From positions 64,400,756 through 64,464,755 of the forward strand of contig CM060731.1 of the NCBI GenBank assembly GCA_030704615.1: 64,000 nt of DNA. The letters run 5' to 3'. Below, piece after piece: positions 20,686 through 31,500 of the stretch. A model generated the notes under the pieces. The model searched no databases. It was not told where the DNA came from and worked only from the letters and a program-made list of their open reading frames with translations. Origin of the DNA: Takakia lepidozioides (lineage: Eukaryota; Streptophyta; Takakiopsida; Takakiales; Takakiaceae). How positions within the stretch are numbered: position 1 is the stretch's first letter; each line of letters starts with the position of its first letter. The translations under genes were made by a program, and so were the position numbers.

Positions 20686-22683
20686 CTAAGAATACTTCTC
20701 AATAGCCACCTGACCTGGCTGTAACTGTTGGCTTGATGCCTTGCTTCTCACTTTCTTTTGACTGGTTTGACAGCGTAGATGTGCCGGCAGAAGTGCCTGC
20801 TGAGAGGAAAGCTCAGCTATAAAAAGGACTGTATGCGCCCACCCAGCATAACTTCCAAACCTCTTCACAAAGGCTTCCGAAACATCACGGTGCAGCTTTG
20901 GTGTGAGTGTCCGTCCTCTCAGTTCAGGCATTAGATAACGCAGTGCAATCTGCAATGCACCAATACACAAAACACTTTGTAAAATTAGGCCTGCACACCA
21001 AACTCACTCTTGAGCACAAGATCCACAAAAAAAGGAATGAACTGGTGTGAAGACATACCTGCCAAACATGTGTGTCCACGGGGATGGCGTGATGCTGATC
21101 CAGAGAAAAAAGGGCAACACAGGCCGCAACCTTGGGGCCAATCCCTGGCAGAGAACACAGCGCTGTCACTGTGTCATCCAAAGGCTGCTGCCTCAGTGAG
21201 CACAGCCAGCTCTCCCCTCCCCCCTCCTTCTGCTGCAGCACCTCCACTGCCCCTACAATGTATTTTGCCCTGTATCCAATGCATCAACTGCCATGTCCAC
21301 CAGTCAAACATCACAATACCACATGTGCTACTGTCGATAATCAACAGACTGGAGAACAAGGACTAAAGAGAGGCCTCCGGACTTCTTTCAGTCCTAAAGT
21401 TTAGTAAGAAGCACCCTCCTACCAGTGATTTGCGCTATGTGGTAATTCAGAGGAGTTGCTGTAGAAGGCAAAACACCTCTTTCTGGTGCACTGCAATGAA
21501 TACTCTGTCAACAACTGTGTCAGAGAGGGACAAAGTCCAGGCTTCTAGAGACAACATTAACAAAACAACGAAAGCCTTTTGCAAGATAGTCAGTAATACT
21601 GAATTGCACAGAGAGCTGAAGTGACCACTTTCCATACGGAATTGGGTCCCCTTTTTCCCCTCGTATTATCCTTCCTCCTCCTTGTGTCAGTTCCATTCAG
21701 CCTGTTGGCATGGTCTAGAGGGGAACAAAAGAATCCAATGAAAACGCTCCCTTCATTCCCCCTACCCGTACAGTGTCGATCATGAAGCGATGATTGTGTG
21801 TGGTAATGCCGCTTTTTCCAAAGGAAGAAATATAGAATTGTAGTGGAGACCTGTATCCGAAGCCAGCTTTGCGCAGCTGTGATTCCGAGATAGAGGCGAG
21901 TTGATCCAAGCAAGGAAAAGCGTGGAAGCGCACACCATTGACAGACCCCAAGTAAGGCCCATGGCTAGCCAAATGGTCGACCATAAGCGCAATACGCTGC
22001 AGATGGTTGTTGGACGAGCAAATAAACTGAAATACACACTCCACTGGCGCCTGCCGAAGCAGCCTCGCCCCTGCTACGTAGGGCGCCACTGCTGCAAAGC
22101 GTGCATCCGCAGCAGCAAACTGTGCCCACAGCTCTACTAGGCTTACGTTCAGATTGAAGTAACTGCGTAGCTCTCCTTCCACCTCACTAACACTGGCCTC
22201 GGAAGAATGAAGCAAAAACAATACATCGTCAGCAGTTTGACGCAGTGAAATGAGGTGCGCACCCACAACTCCAGTAAATTGAGATGGCCCTGTTTTTTTC
22301 CACCGAAAACTCTGACCGGTTGGGAGTGTCAGTGCCAGGCACATCTCCGCATTCTCCACGCCCAGACTGCGCCAGGATCCATCTTCCCTTCCGCCAGTTA
22401 CACCAGCTGCAAACTCCCCCAATAAGGCCCTTCGAATCTGTTGCCTGCCATCAGTGCACGACACCTTCCTTTCCGATGCACAACCCAACTTGAAGACTGG
22501 TGTTGCACCATCACAAAGTTCATCTCCATTCTCCACCACCCTCTTCCTTCGACTTCGCCTGGGGACGACAGTACAAACTCTACACGCTTCACCTGCATCC
22601 ATCACATGGGCTGTGCCCGTCCGCACCACAGAAGAGCAGGAAGGGCTAATAAGGCAAGCCCCAACTCTCATATCGCTACGCAT
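20686..22683 (-). CDS. OGG1: 8-oxoguanine DNA glycosylase/lyase
   Basis: OGG1 removes 8-oxoguanine opposite cytosine in base excision repair. Three exons fit with matching phases: 22683-21851, 21269-21059 and 20949-20686, giving 435 residues. Exon 1 has a long low-conservation N-terminus (about 120 residues) and then the OGG1 N-domain (LTLPTGQSFRWKK, FTGVVGAHLISLRQ, YFNLNVSLVELW) and QAPVECVFQFICSSNNHLQR, KAGFGYR. Exon 2 holds the helix-hairpin-helix GPD core LPGIGPKVAACVALFSLDQ with the Schiff-base Lys in GPKVA and the catalytic Asp in PVDTHVWQ. Exon 3 encodes the C-terminal helices (SYAGWAHTVLFIAEL) and a short basic tail. The first ATG of the frame is 22683; a shorter start further in is possible because the first residues are unconserved. 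All catalytic residues are present. Confidence 0.92.
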
Positions 22684-22929
22684 TTCCACACTCCTAAAGT
22701 TCCCTGCCTGCAGTCCAAGGAGAACCCATCACCCAACCCCTTCCAGTCAGGAGAATAATCCAGGGCAGTTCTCATCGCAAATCCTACTTTTCCTCCCACA
22801 GCGACTTCAACAGGCAAGCCTTTGCAATTGCTTCAATCCTCAGAGCTCGCATCTCTAATCTCCTCTCTCTTTCAAACCCTCATCTGGGTGTGAAGCACAA
22901 TACATCAAGGAGGGATTGATCCGTGTACG

Positions 22930-23070
22930 CACATCCACATCCACGGATATTCATCCCGAGAGGCAGGGCGGGTCCAGGCCGGAAAGCCGCGGGGGTCGGG
23001 CCGCCCCTTCCACAGTCCGCGGGATTCTCGCAACCACCTGAGCACGGCTTTGTGGCAGGGGGATTCCCTG
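22930..23070. promoter_or_regulatory. GC-rich, CpG-rich segment between OGG1 and the zinc-finger gene
   Basis: This stretch is markedly richer in G+C and in CG dinucleotides than its surroundings (for example GCCGCGGGGGTCGGGCCGCC). It sits in the 1.1-kb gap between two divergent genes (OGG1 start at 22683 on minus, zinc-finger start at 23787 on plus), so a shared promoter or 5' UTR role is plausible but unproved. Confidence 0.4.
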
Positions 23071-23786
23071 GAGCGAGCGCATCTGCTCGCTTTCGCAATC
23101 TCATGTGCAAGAGAGAAGGAGCAAGAGCTTCGTGGGGTGACTACATGAGCTTTTGATCCATCTTCCTGGACTTAGGTATGGCACGCATTGATTTCCATGC
23201 GGGGAATTAGGTATTGACTTTGAGGAGTGGTGTCGTTTGATGTCTGGCAGAGCCGAGCTGTGTAGGGTGTCCGAGATTTGCAATGTTTCTGCTTCAGGGG
23301 CATTGGGTAAGCTTCGCCGTGCCTGTGTAGCTTATCAAGCCGTTCGGTCCCCGCTTCTGCTTGTTGTTGTGTCTCTGTGCAAGCTGCTGCTAAATATTTC
23401 ATGCACGGATTGACTGTTGTGTTGTTCTCAGAGGGCATTCTGCCATCAAGTTCTCTTGCTCGCTGCCGGAAGCGTTTCAATGCTTGGATGACTGGTGTGC
23501 TTTTATGAGTGGGCTTTCTGCCATCACCTTGTCTGCCTCACGTCTCCCACCTTGTATAGCGTTTAATTTTTCTGCCATATCTGGTGTTGTGGGTATGGCC
23601 TGATCGTGGCCGTGTGCCTGTGGAAGCAGCGGTGATAGTTGCGTCATCTGCATTTGTTGACTGCTCCCCTGCCTCGTCAATCTACTTCAAAGGGAGGAAG
23701 GCAGATCGTTTTTTAAGATTGGCATACCATTGGAGAGCGGGGGTTGCACACGGTGAATCCTTATCTGGTCACTCAACGCTTCAACC

Positions 23787-24110
23787 ATGACAGGGAAGGC
23801 AAAACCCAAGAAACACACGGCTAAGGAGATAGCTGCCAAAATTGATGCAGCCACCACCAACCGCGGGGGAGGCAAGGCGGGAGTGGAGGACCGCAAGGCT
23901 CTTGATAAGGGTGGACATGCCAAGCTGGCTTGTCCAGTGTGCAGGGCTACTGCCCCCGACAGCAAGAGCATGCTCATACACCATGAGGCTCGCCACCCCA
24001 AGCTGCCTTACGAGGAGGATAAGCTAATCAACCTCCATGTCCATGCTGTCTCAACCTCTGAGGACCCCAAGCCCAAGCCTGGTGTGCGAGGCAGCTTGAA
24101 GAAACCTTGA
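23787..24110 (+). CDS. Small conserved plant C2H2 zinc-finger protein
   Basis: The 107-residue single-exon frame starts MTGKAKPKKHTAKEIAAK with a basic N-terminus, continues with a Gly-rich TTNRGGGKAG segment, and has one zinc-finger module: CPVCRATAPDSKSMLIHHEARHP (Cys-x2-Cys and two His pairs). It ends in a Lys/Pro-rich tail PKPGVRGSLKK. I recognise the architecture as a small, widely conserved plant protein of unknown function related to the ZNF706/4F5-like group, probably nuclear or nucleic-acid binding. The ATG is preceded by CAACC, and there is no upstream in-frame extension with similarity. Confidence 0.8.
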   Translation: MTGKAKPKKHTAKEIAAKIDAATTNRGGGKAGVEDRKALDKGGHAKLACPVCRATAPDSKSMLIHHEARHPKLPYEEDKLINLHVHAVSTSEDPKPKPGVRGSLKKP

Positions 24111-25860
24111 GGGCTTATCTGCATGTATAGTGGCAGGGTTTTGGTGAGATCAAGGAAGCTGCACACAACCTGATTCCACCGATTGCCGCACAATGAAGGG
24201 TACTTGTTCAGTTTTTTTAGTATGGCTGATACTGCTGGCCTCATTGTTATCAGGGTGGATGGATGCAGTTCTCTTGGGATTTTTGTAATTGAAAGACTTC
24301 AGGGTTGAGGTAGGTGTAATGCTTATCTTGTGGGAAACTAGCACATGCTTTGTTGATGGGTAATTGTGGATTTATGAGATATGACTTGCTTGCTGTTTGT
24401 GCTATGCCCAGCAATGATTGGTCCCATACTCGGCATCTGCAGTGTTTTGGCAACCTTGTGTAGTGATACTGTGTAAGATAGAAGCTATAATAGTTTCAGT
24501 TCTAGTAAGTGCTCCACAAACCCCAAAGGGGAAGGTGTTGCAGCCTGTCTATGTGAAGTTTCCATGGAAGAGAAGGCTGTCTTCAGGGAAAGTGAGGCAA
24601 ACATGTTTGGCTCATAAAATTGAGGGTACTGGACATTCTGTACACCTCCACACTTGCGTAAGAGTTGCCAGGTCAAAAAATCTGCTTATCTGCTACTTGC
24701 TCACCACAATGTTGTCAAGCAGTGAAGTCCCATAAGAGGTGCCTTAAGGTACTAGTTTGAAAAGCTGTGGGGTTGCCATCTAGGGTTTGAGAGTCCCAAT
24801 CTTGCAAGCTCTTAGACGGCATTCCTGCAGATTTTCTCTGGAATGCAGATAGAGAACAAAGTACAAAGTTGTTGGCAACCCTTTCATCTTCTTTTCAAAC
24901 ATGTGTGTAGCGTTTTTCCAAACACAATTACTTCAGTTTTGAAATACTTACTGCTAAAATGATTTGACAAAAAATTGCTGCAAACCGTTGGCATATTTGG
25001 AGATGAACAATGCATCAGCCATGTAGAGCAATGCTGTGACAGTCTGAAAGTTTGAACTACTAAGATGGGGTTCTTGGCAGATTGTTGCAAGCATGCTGTT
25101 GTTAAAATTCCATACAAAATGTGCGGTTGTCTGTTTCAAGCCATTGCATGGCACACTACTGGCTGGACTTGCTCATTGCATATGTGGACTATGATGACTT
25201 GTTATTGCTATCCAGCACAACATACTATGCACAATAAAGTACTCCTATGCAGTGCAGATAGACCAGGGGAAAGAGTGGTCAAGCGGGAAACAGGACCGAA
25301 CCAGAAAGGATAAAAGAGGCAGGACCCACAATTTAAAGTTATCCTTAAAGTCATGCCCAGTTTGGTCCCCAGTTGGGACCTCTAACTCTTGTTTCATCCC
25401 TAGTTTGAGTGCAAACTGCAAACGGAAAAAGTCAGCAAAATTGGGCACGAGTTTGTCAAACTGGGCATGAGCCTTACTCCTCATCTCGGCGTCACAGGCC
25501 ATGAAGGTGAAGCTCGGCAAAACCCAAACTGGGTATGAAACTAGTTTGAGCCCGAGTTTTGGTGAGAAAATTAAACTAGTTTCATCCCGTATGAGTTTAA
25601 ACTAGTTCCATCCTGTATGAGTTTGGTCTTTTGTCCCTAGTGTATTAACTCGTCCCCACTTTTGGCCACACTAGGGTACTCGTCCCCAGTTTTTGGCACT
25701 TTACGGATAACTTTAATACAACCAGGTAGTCTGTGTCGTTGGCCCAAGTGTCGAGTGTCATCTAAGTCCAAGTGCAACCCCCACCGTATCAAAGGGCGTC
25801 TCGTGTCGAGACCCAAATGCAACCTCTAGTGTAGCCTTTGCCATTGGCCCAAGTATCCAA
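24111..25860. other. Intergenic DNA with local direct repeats
   Basis: No gene is recognised. At about 25555-25630 the phrase CATCCYGTATGAGTTT recurs with AAACTAGTT between copies. At about 25738-25872 a roughly 105-bp interval is bounded by two related copies of TTGGCCCAAGTRTCBARTGTCATCTAAGT. These look like decayed repeat-element ends. Confidence 0.55.
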
Positions 25861-26020
25861 TGTCATCTAAGTTTTTTCCACAAAGCCTACGACCAGATTT
25901 GAACCGGAGACCTTTCTCTTGGTATTTCTTCCCTCGAGACTCCACCATTGTCCATGAATGCCCACTTTGCTATTTTTTGTGAATTTCCAGCGACCCAAAG
26001 TACACGAAATTCCACATCTC

Positions 26021-26704
26021 CTACACCACAGGTCCAAATACAAGAACAGAGGTGTATGGGGTTCCAAGGCTTTTGTTTTCCACTTCACGATGGGCACATG
26101 TGTGAAAGAAGTTGTTGAACTGATGATGCAAACAACCAAAGATCTCAACTGCCAAAGGAAGGAAGGTGTGACGTGTCCGATAGTCGCGTTGCTTTGCATG
26201 CGTAGCTACTGAAGCAGACGCAAGTCCTTGTGATGAAATTGTGCGGGGAAGGAGATCCGACCTAGTATGATCAACGATGACAACATCTGTCAATGTACGC
26301 AATCTGTCGTGTGAGAGAATAATGTCAACCCGCCGTTGAGTGGAATGGTGATCGTGGGTCGATGGGACTACGTGCACTTGTTCTCGAAGAACATGGACCC
26401 CAACATCGCGAGCAATTGCAGCTGCTGCATCCCGGACGACGTCATGGGTCATAGTGCGTTCTCCACCGCATGGGCAACGAAGAAGATGATACGTTGAGTG
26501 AATCGATAGGCTGACGACAGTCCCACCGTTGTAGTTATAACACAGATGGATACGGAAGATCCAGTCGAACTTGTAGGGAGGTGGTAAATACAGCAGAAGA
26601 TATACGAAAGGGTACAATGGTTGGTCATACCGTGAACCACGCATCTGCTCTGAGCCCAGCGCACGAGAGAAGTCTGGCCCGATGTGTATCTGAAGGAGCG
26701 TCAA
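26021..26704 (-). pseudogene. C-terminal part of a non-LTR retroelement with restriction-like endonuclease
   Basis: The 227-residue frame has LLRCPCGGERTMTHDVVRD, a Cys-x-Cys...His cluster like that preceding the restriction-like endonuclease of R2-type retrotransposons. It is followed by RRVDIILSHDRLRTLTDVVI, which fits the R-x-D ... D catalytic pattern, and by FLPLAVEIFGCLHHQ, a segment I associate with such proteins in seed-free plants. No reverse-transcriptase domain is present. The 5' part may be represented by the zinc-finger frame at 28621-29148, separated by a gypsy fragment. Family assignment is by motif only. Confidence 0.6.
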
Positions 26705-26822
26705 AAAACATGCTGGAAAAAAAGTGTCGGTGCAAACAAAGGGGTGGAGGAATCATAAAACAATCTAGTCTGGATGAAGGTCAAGGGAAGCCCAAATCCC
26801 ATGCATCATCGCTTCACAATCA

Positions 26823-27815
26823 TTTGTCATGGATTTCATAATTGATCTCCGCAGCGGAAAATTTGCGAGAATGAAAACCAACAGGGTAAAGTCGACCATT
26901 CGTATCGTATTGAGAGAGTATAGCACCAAGTGCAAAGTCCAATGCATCTGCTTCTGAAAAGAATGGTTTAGATGGGTCTGCATATACCAGTATTGGAGCC
27001 GTTGTAAATGTCTGCTTCAGCCTTTCAAATGTCTGGGCAGCCTTCTTATCCCATACAAATTTGTCCTTCCCTGTGAGTCGTGTCAATGGTGTAGCAACTT
27101 TGGAGTAGTCATTGATGAAGATTCTATAGAAATTTACAAATCCCAAAAAACATTGTACATCTCGGACCAAAGTTGGTTTAATCCACTTGATGATGGTTTG
27201 TATTTTCTTCTGATCTATAAAGACGCATTTGTCGGAAATAATATAGCCCAAAAATTAGACCTCAGATTGATGGAAAAGACATTTTTCCAACTTGGCATAT
27301 AGTCCTCTTTCTCTTGATTTATCAAGGACAAGGCGTACATGGCGACCATGTTCTTTTTCATTCTGTGAAAAAATCAAAATGTCGTCCAAATAGATGACTA
27401 CAAAGTCATCTAAAAATTCTCGAAAGATGTCATTCATCATATGTTGAAAAATTGCTGGAACATTTGTAAGACTGAAAAGGCATAACATTGTATTCAAAAT
27501 GTCCATACTTGTCCGAAAACCTGTTTTCCATTTGTCTCCTTCTTTTATCCGTATAAGGTTATAAGCTCCTCTCAAGTCAATTTTGGTGAAAATCTTCGCT
27601 CGTCCCAGCTGGTCCAGAAGCCCAAAAATCAGCGATAACGGATAACGATTCTTAATTGTGACTTTGTTAAGACCGCGATAGTCTACACACATGCGTAATG
27701 ATCCGCCCTTCTTTTTCACAAACAAGATAGGCGCCCCCGCATGTGATTTTGAATGTCGGATGAAGTTCTTCGACAAATTTTCATTAATGTATTCACAAAA
27801 TGGGATGTACAACAT
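26823..27815 (-). mobile_element. Ty3/gypsy chromovirus fragment (copy G2)
   Basis: This minus-strand fragment of the same family as G1 covers the reverse transcriptase and the start of RNase H. It keeps [25 protein letters not shown] and an intact [12 protein letters not shown] active-site block. One in-frame stop lies at 27257-27255 where G1 has a Glu codon. A pair of compensating one-base indels garbles about 16 residues just upstream of NVPAIFQHM. Both ends are abrupt and no LTR is attached, so it is a truncated or deleted relic. Confidence 0.88.
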
Positions 27816-27904
27816 GCTTTTCGCTTCCCCTTCAAATGAAATGTTCCCAAAACATCAATGATCGTCATCCAAAGCCATGCATGTGCAAAAGGAGCAACTG
27901 ACGG

Positions 27905-28380
27905 GGTATGTAGATGACTGTCACGGCCCTTTGGCTTGAAGGCGGGGGGGTCGGGACACAAGAAGGGTTGCCCCTATGGTGGGGGTAGTGGCAATGGTAG
28001 GTATGGGGGCTGAAGTACCCTTTTGGGCACTCAATGACTCACTAGGTGGAAGCCCCCGCACACCGGGTTGCGGTGGGGGTGGCTTCACGAGAGGTGGGGG
28101 AGTAGCTTAGGGAGTCGTAGTGGGGGTGACATAAGACTCACCGTGGGGCTGAGGCCTCGTGGTGGGAGTCGTGGGGAGTCTTGAGACTCATTACGGTCCA
28201 TTGGTGGGTGGATCAAAACTCACCGCGACTCATCACAGGGAATCGAGGGTTTTCGTGGTCACCATAAAATGACTTGGTTGTTTGTGAAACCCTTGCGGAC
28301 AGTCACAAAAATATATATATAGAGTAGTAACACCGTTCAAAAATATATATATGGAGTAGTAACCCCGAGAACGGTGCAAA
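27905..28380. repeat. G-rich low-complexity tract and short direct repeat
   Basis: From about 27930 to 28200 the plus strand is dominated by GGTGGGGG- and GGGGGT-type words with repeated GAGTC/GACTCA motifs. At about 28305-28372 the phrase CAAAAATATATATATRGAGTAGTAAC occurs twice in tandem. No coding sequence is apparent. The G-runs could form quadruplex structures, which is inference only. Confidence 0.5.
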
Positions 28381-28620
28381 CCCGTTGAGTGACCAAAAGC
28401 TAGTGAGAAAGCAAGTGACCAAGGGGTGGGGAGCTATTCCGAACTGCCATCAACTTAAAGGAATTTCCACTCGGCCTCCGAGTTCGAGGGTCCCGTGTTG
28501 GGAGAAGGGGACCGTTATACCCGGTGAGCAGCTGAAGCTTCGACTTGGTCAGGGGACGCGGTTATCAAAGCGAGTAACTATGACTTGAAAGGGAATTTAC
28601 CAAAGTGAGCGCGACAATGA

Positions 28621-29148
28621 CTATGTGGAGGACCGATAGAAAGTAGAACACTTTTGCCGATGACGCTCAAGACCCCTTGTACGAGCAAAGGTCCGACCAC
28701 AACCTGGACAAGATGGTGGTGCTGCTGGCGAGAGATAAAGATGGAGAAAAAAACGGGCGATCTGATAAGGTGAACCTGTCCACTGTATGGAATGAGGTGG
28801 TGAGGTAGGTGGAGAGGTAAGCTCTGCGGGAGGTCGCCGTGTACCTGCAATGCGAATTGGGGATGGGCCACCGCCTTCTCGATTTGGAGTTGTTGTGCCT
28901 CGCTTGGGGTTGCATGGCATCATTCCTGGAGAGCTGTGACCTCGTTCTCCGGGGATGAGGGCTGCTGCGAATGGAGTGGGAGGCTGCACTATTGTTGGCC
29001 CCATTTGCAGTGCTCGTAGGAGTGACAGGCCCACCACCAAGATTGCCCGTTGCTGTACCATGGCGTAAGGGGGCTGACCACCCTGGCTAGCTGAGAAGGG
29101 CCCACCAACATTGAAGGCTGAGGGGTGAGGAGTGGGCGGGCCCGGCAC
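28621..29148 (-). pseudogene. Pro/Gly-rich ORF with one C2H2 zinc finger (possible retroelement N-terminus)
   Basis: The frame is low-complexity and Pro-rich for about 145 residues and then has a classical single finger, CPGCGRTFARTRGLERHRQKC, close to its end. N-terminal C2H2 fingers of this type occur in R2-like non-LTR retrotransposons, and the strand agrees with the endonuclease fragment at 26021-26704. That link is an inference. As a host zinc-finger gene it would lack any recognisable effector domain. Confidence 0.4.
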
Positions 29149-30959
29149 CAGCCTGCACTGCTACTGCGTCCTGTTTAGACCCGGCGTTGGGGTGGCTGAC
29201 GGGTAGAAAGATTGGTACTTACAAGCGAGGACATGCCAACTGTGAGGATTTCCACCAGTTAAACTTGATTCCAAATAGCGGTCCTTAGCCCACAAATACA
29301 CAGTGTGGTTGTGGTTGTAAACCAAAATATCCATTCAAGATTCGAAAACATTGACAGTACACCAAGTTGGGACCTCTCATCCCGAAATTCAATAGCCCCC
29401 CACTCCATGTCCAAAAATTATGAAACCGCCTCATGCATCCCACTCATCGAGAGCTTTCCAGCGATATCAATCAAGACCACGAGCGAAAGCTCCAAGGAGA
29501 TTACAAGTTGAGCACCTGGATTGAACTGTCTTCATAGACAGGGCACTATTGCGATGGTGGCGGAGGGAGGGCCCAGATGTGCAGCTCTTGGCGTAGGGGG
29601 TGCGGAAAGAGTTTCATTTAGGCAGGGTCATGCTCCTTCGGCTCTCTTTGTGGGTGAGAGTTGTGCCAGTTTCACTAGTCTTTGCTTTGGAACGAACTAG
29701 TTTTTTCAGGAAGATTGACCTTGCTTCCCCTGCCATGCCCAGGCTAACTCATATGGAGGCAATAGTGATACTCCATGGAACATTATGCATCACCTTTGAT
29801 CGGAGAGCCTGCTGCTTATCACGATTTTCTCTAATGGGCTGTGTGTGCCTAGGGTTGCGCATAAGCAGCGGAAAATGCCACAAGAAGTGGCCCCAGCAAC
29901 TATGTCGAGTAAGGGTGCCGTCAATCGGAAGGATGAAGGCCCTGTCAGCAGTGGGAGAGAATGGGGCTCCCAAGGAGGGGTCAGAGTATGATTATGGATT
30001 GTTGGCCGTGTGAGCAGGCAGTGAGCTTCCATTTGCTACATCTCGTCAGACTCTGCAGGAGGTGTTGGTGGCACGTAAGCATTGTTGCTCATTTGCTCTT
30101 CCGAATGTGTCATATCGGTTGAAGGTCTGGGAAAATCCTATTGGGGAAAGTCAAACCATGGGGCACAAAGCTCACTGCTAGAGACTGAGATTACTTATCA
30201 GAAAAGTGGAAGCAAAGAGGATGGAGTTTCAGTTGCCAAGGTGGGGGTCACAGTCACCTCATCAGCATGTCCTCCGGAATCTCATGCCAGTTCCGCCGAA
30301 GTGCATCCTAGTACGCCCCCTGGAAACCCCCCCCCTGGCTCTCCTGCCTATCCTCAGCAAGAATGTTAAGATGTCTGGCAATGTGTTACCGATGCCAGTG
30401 GCTCTGCGACACATTGAGGGATTTCACATAATGATTCTGGTCTTCCTTTGAAATCAAAACCATTGCAGGTTCACCTGTTCCCTGTCCCAAGAAAGAGCAG
30501 GAGGAATCCTTGTCAGACAATGATGTAAAACTTGATCCTTCTTGGGCAAGAATGTGCGAAAACTTTACTACTGAAAACAGTCTGCAAACGTAGCTGTTCC
30601 TGTCTGTGTCATAGGTTGTTAAACAGGCCCTGAAAATGCGTTGCCAAGGGTTTTTCCTGGTGTCTTACAAGGTACTTGGGAGGTTCAGCCTGGTCTTAGT
30701 AGGCTGTCTTTAAAATATGGCTGCTCAGCTGCATTGTGGTGGTTTTCACAGACCAATCCAAGCTCACAAGGCTACAGACATAAGCAGTGGACACAAGAGG
30801 TCCTTTGGAGTGAGGGTTGGTTAAATCGTCCTTGGGTGAAAGAAGAGCTAGCTGCTTTCATAACACAAGGGCAAGGACAATGTGGTGAGTGCACCTTCTT
30901 CTTCAACACATTCAGTCTTATTTTTTCCTCTTATCAGATTCCTCCCTAGTTTTTCATCT
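29149..30959. other. Region without a recognised gene
   Basis: Open frames up to 137 codons occur (29600-30013) but show no domain, and their composition gives no reason to call them coding. I see no tRNA, repeat array or terminal repeat here. Confidence 0.5.
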
Positions 30960-31500
30960 CAAGTTTTGTAAGTTAGATTAGTTGGTGGATCTATGGTGGT
31001 TCCGACTGTTCTATACATGTTACTGCCTATGGGGTGACAGGCAAATATCTGAAACCATACCGGAGACAAGGAAAACTTTTGGAAGGAATTTTTTTTAACC
31101 CCTGCCAGTGGGGGACAATCGCGGCAGCAAGGTCGGCTGTTCTCTCGCAGAAGAAGCAGACACAATGATACATTGAAAAGTTGTTGCATATTTTCAAATT
31201 CCCTCTCTCCCCAACACATTTTGAAAGTCTTGTCAGCAATGCAGCATAGTAATCAGTGTGTACTAAGTAGGGTTGGTGTGTTTGCCAGGTAAATTTTTAG
31301 GTTGTCATTGTCGGCTGCTAGCAGCAAAGGGGAGGATCTATGCATTATCATTGCCAAGGCAGGGATGGATTGTCGGTCCAGATCCATCCAAGAGGGTTGG
31401 ACTTCAAGCACAGGAGTACCAATAAGGCTCTGTGTATTGATAGCTACAACAAACCTGCATGGGTAGGTGGTCAACTGGAAGCAGCAGCTCTGATAAAATC
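30960..31500 (+). repeat. Dispersed repeat overlapping the PPR gene 5' end
   Basis: This segment is homologous, in inverted orientation, to 44405-44880. Matching landmarks are TTYTGTAAGTTAG at the start, AAGTAGGGTTGG in the middle and CCATCCAAGAGGG / TGGTCAACTGGAAGC near the end. The right third lies inside the PPR open frame, where it encodes VQIHPRGLDFK and VGGQLEAA, and the other copy encodes a related VQIHPRGLDFK. The element family is unknown. Confidence 0.75.

Noticed and set aside
25870-25915. tRNA-like sequence (TTTGAACCGGAGACC)
   Set aside because: No cloverleaf with acceptor and anticodon stems could be formed around it.
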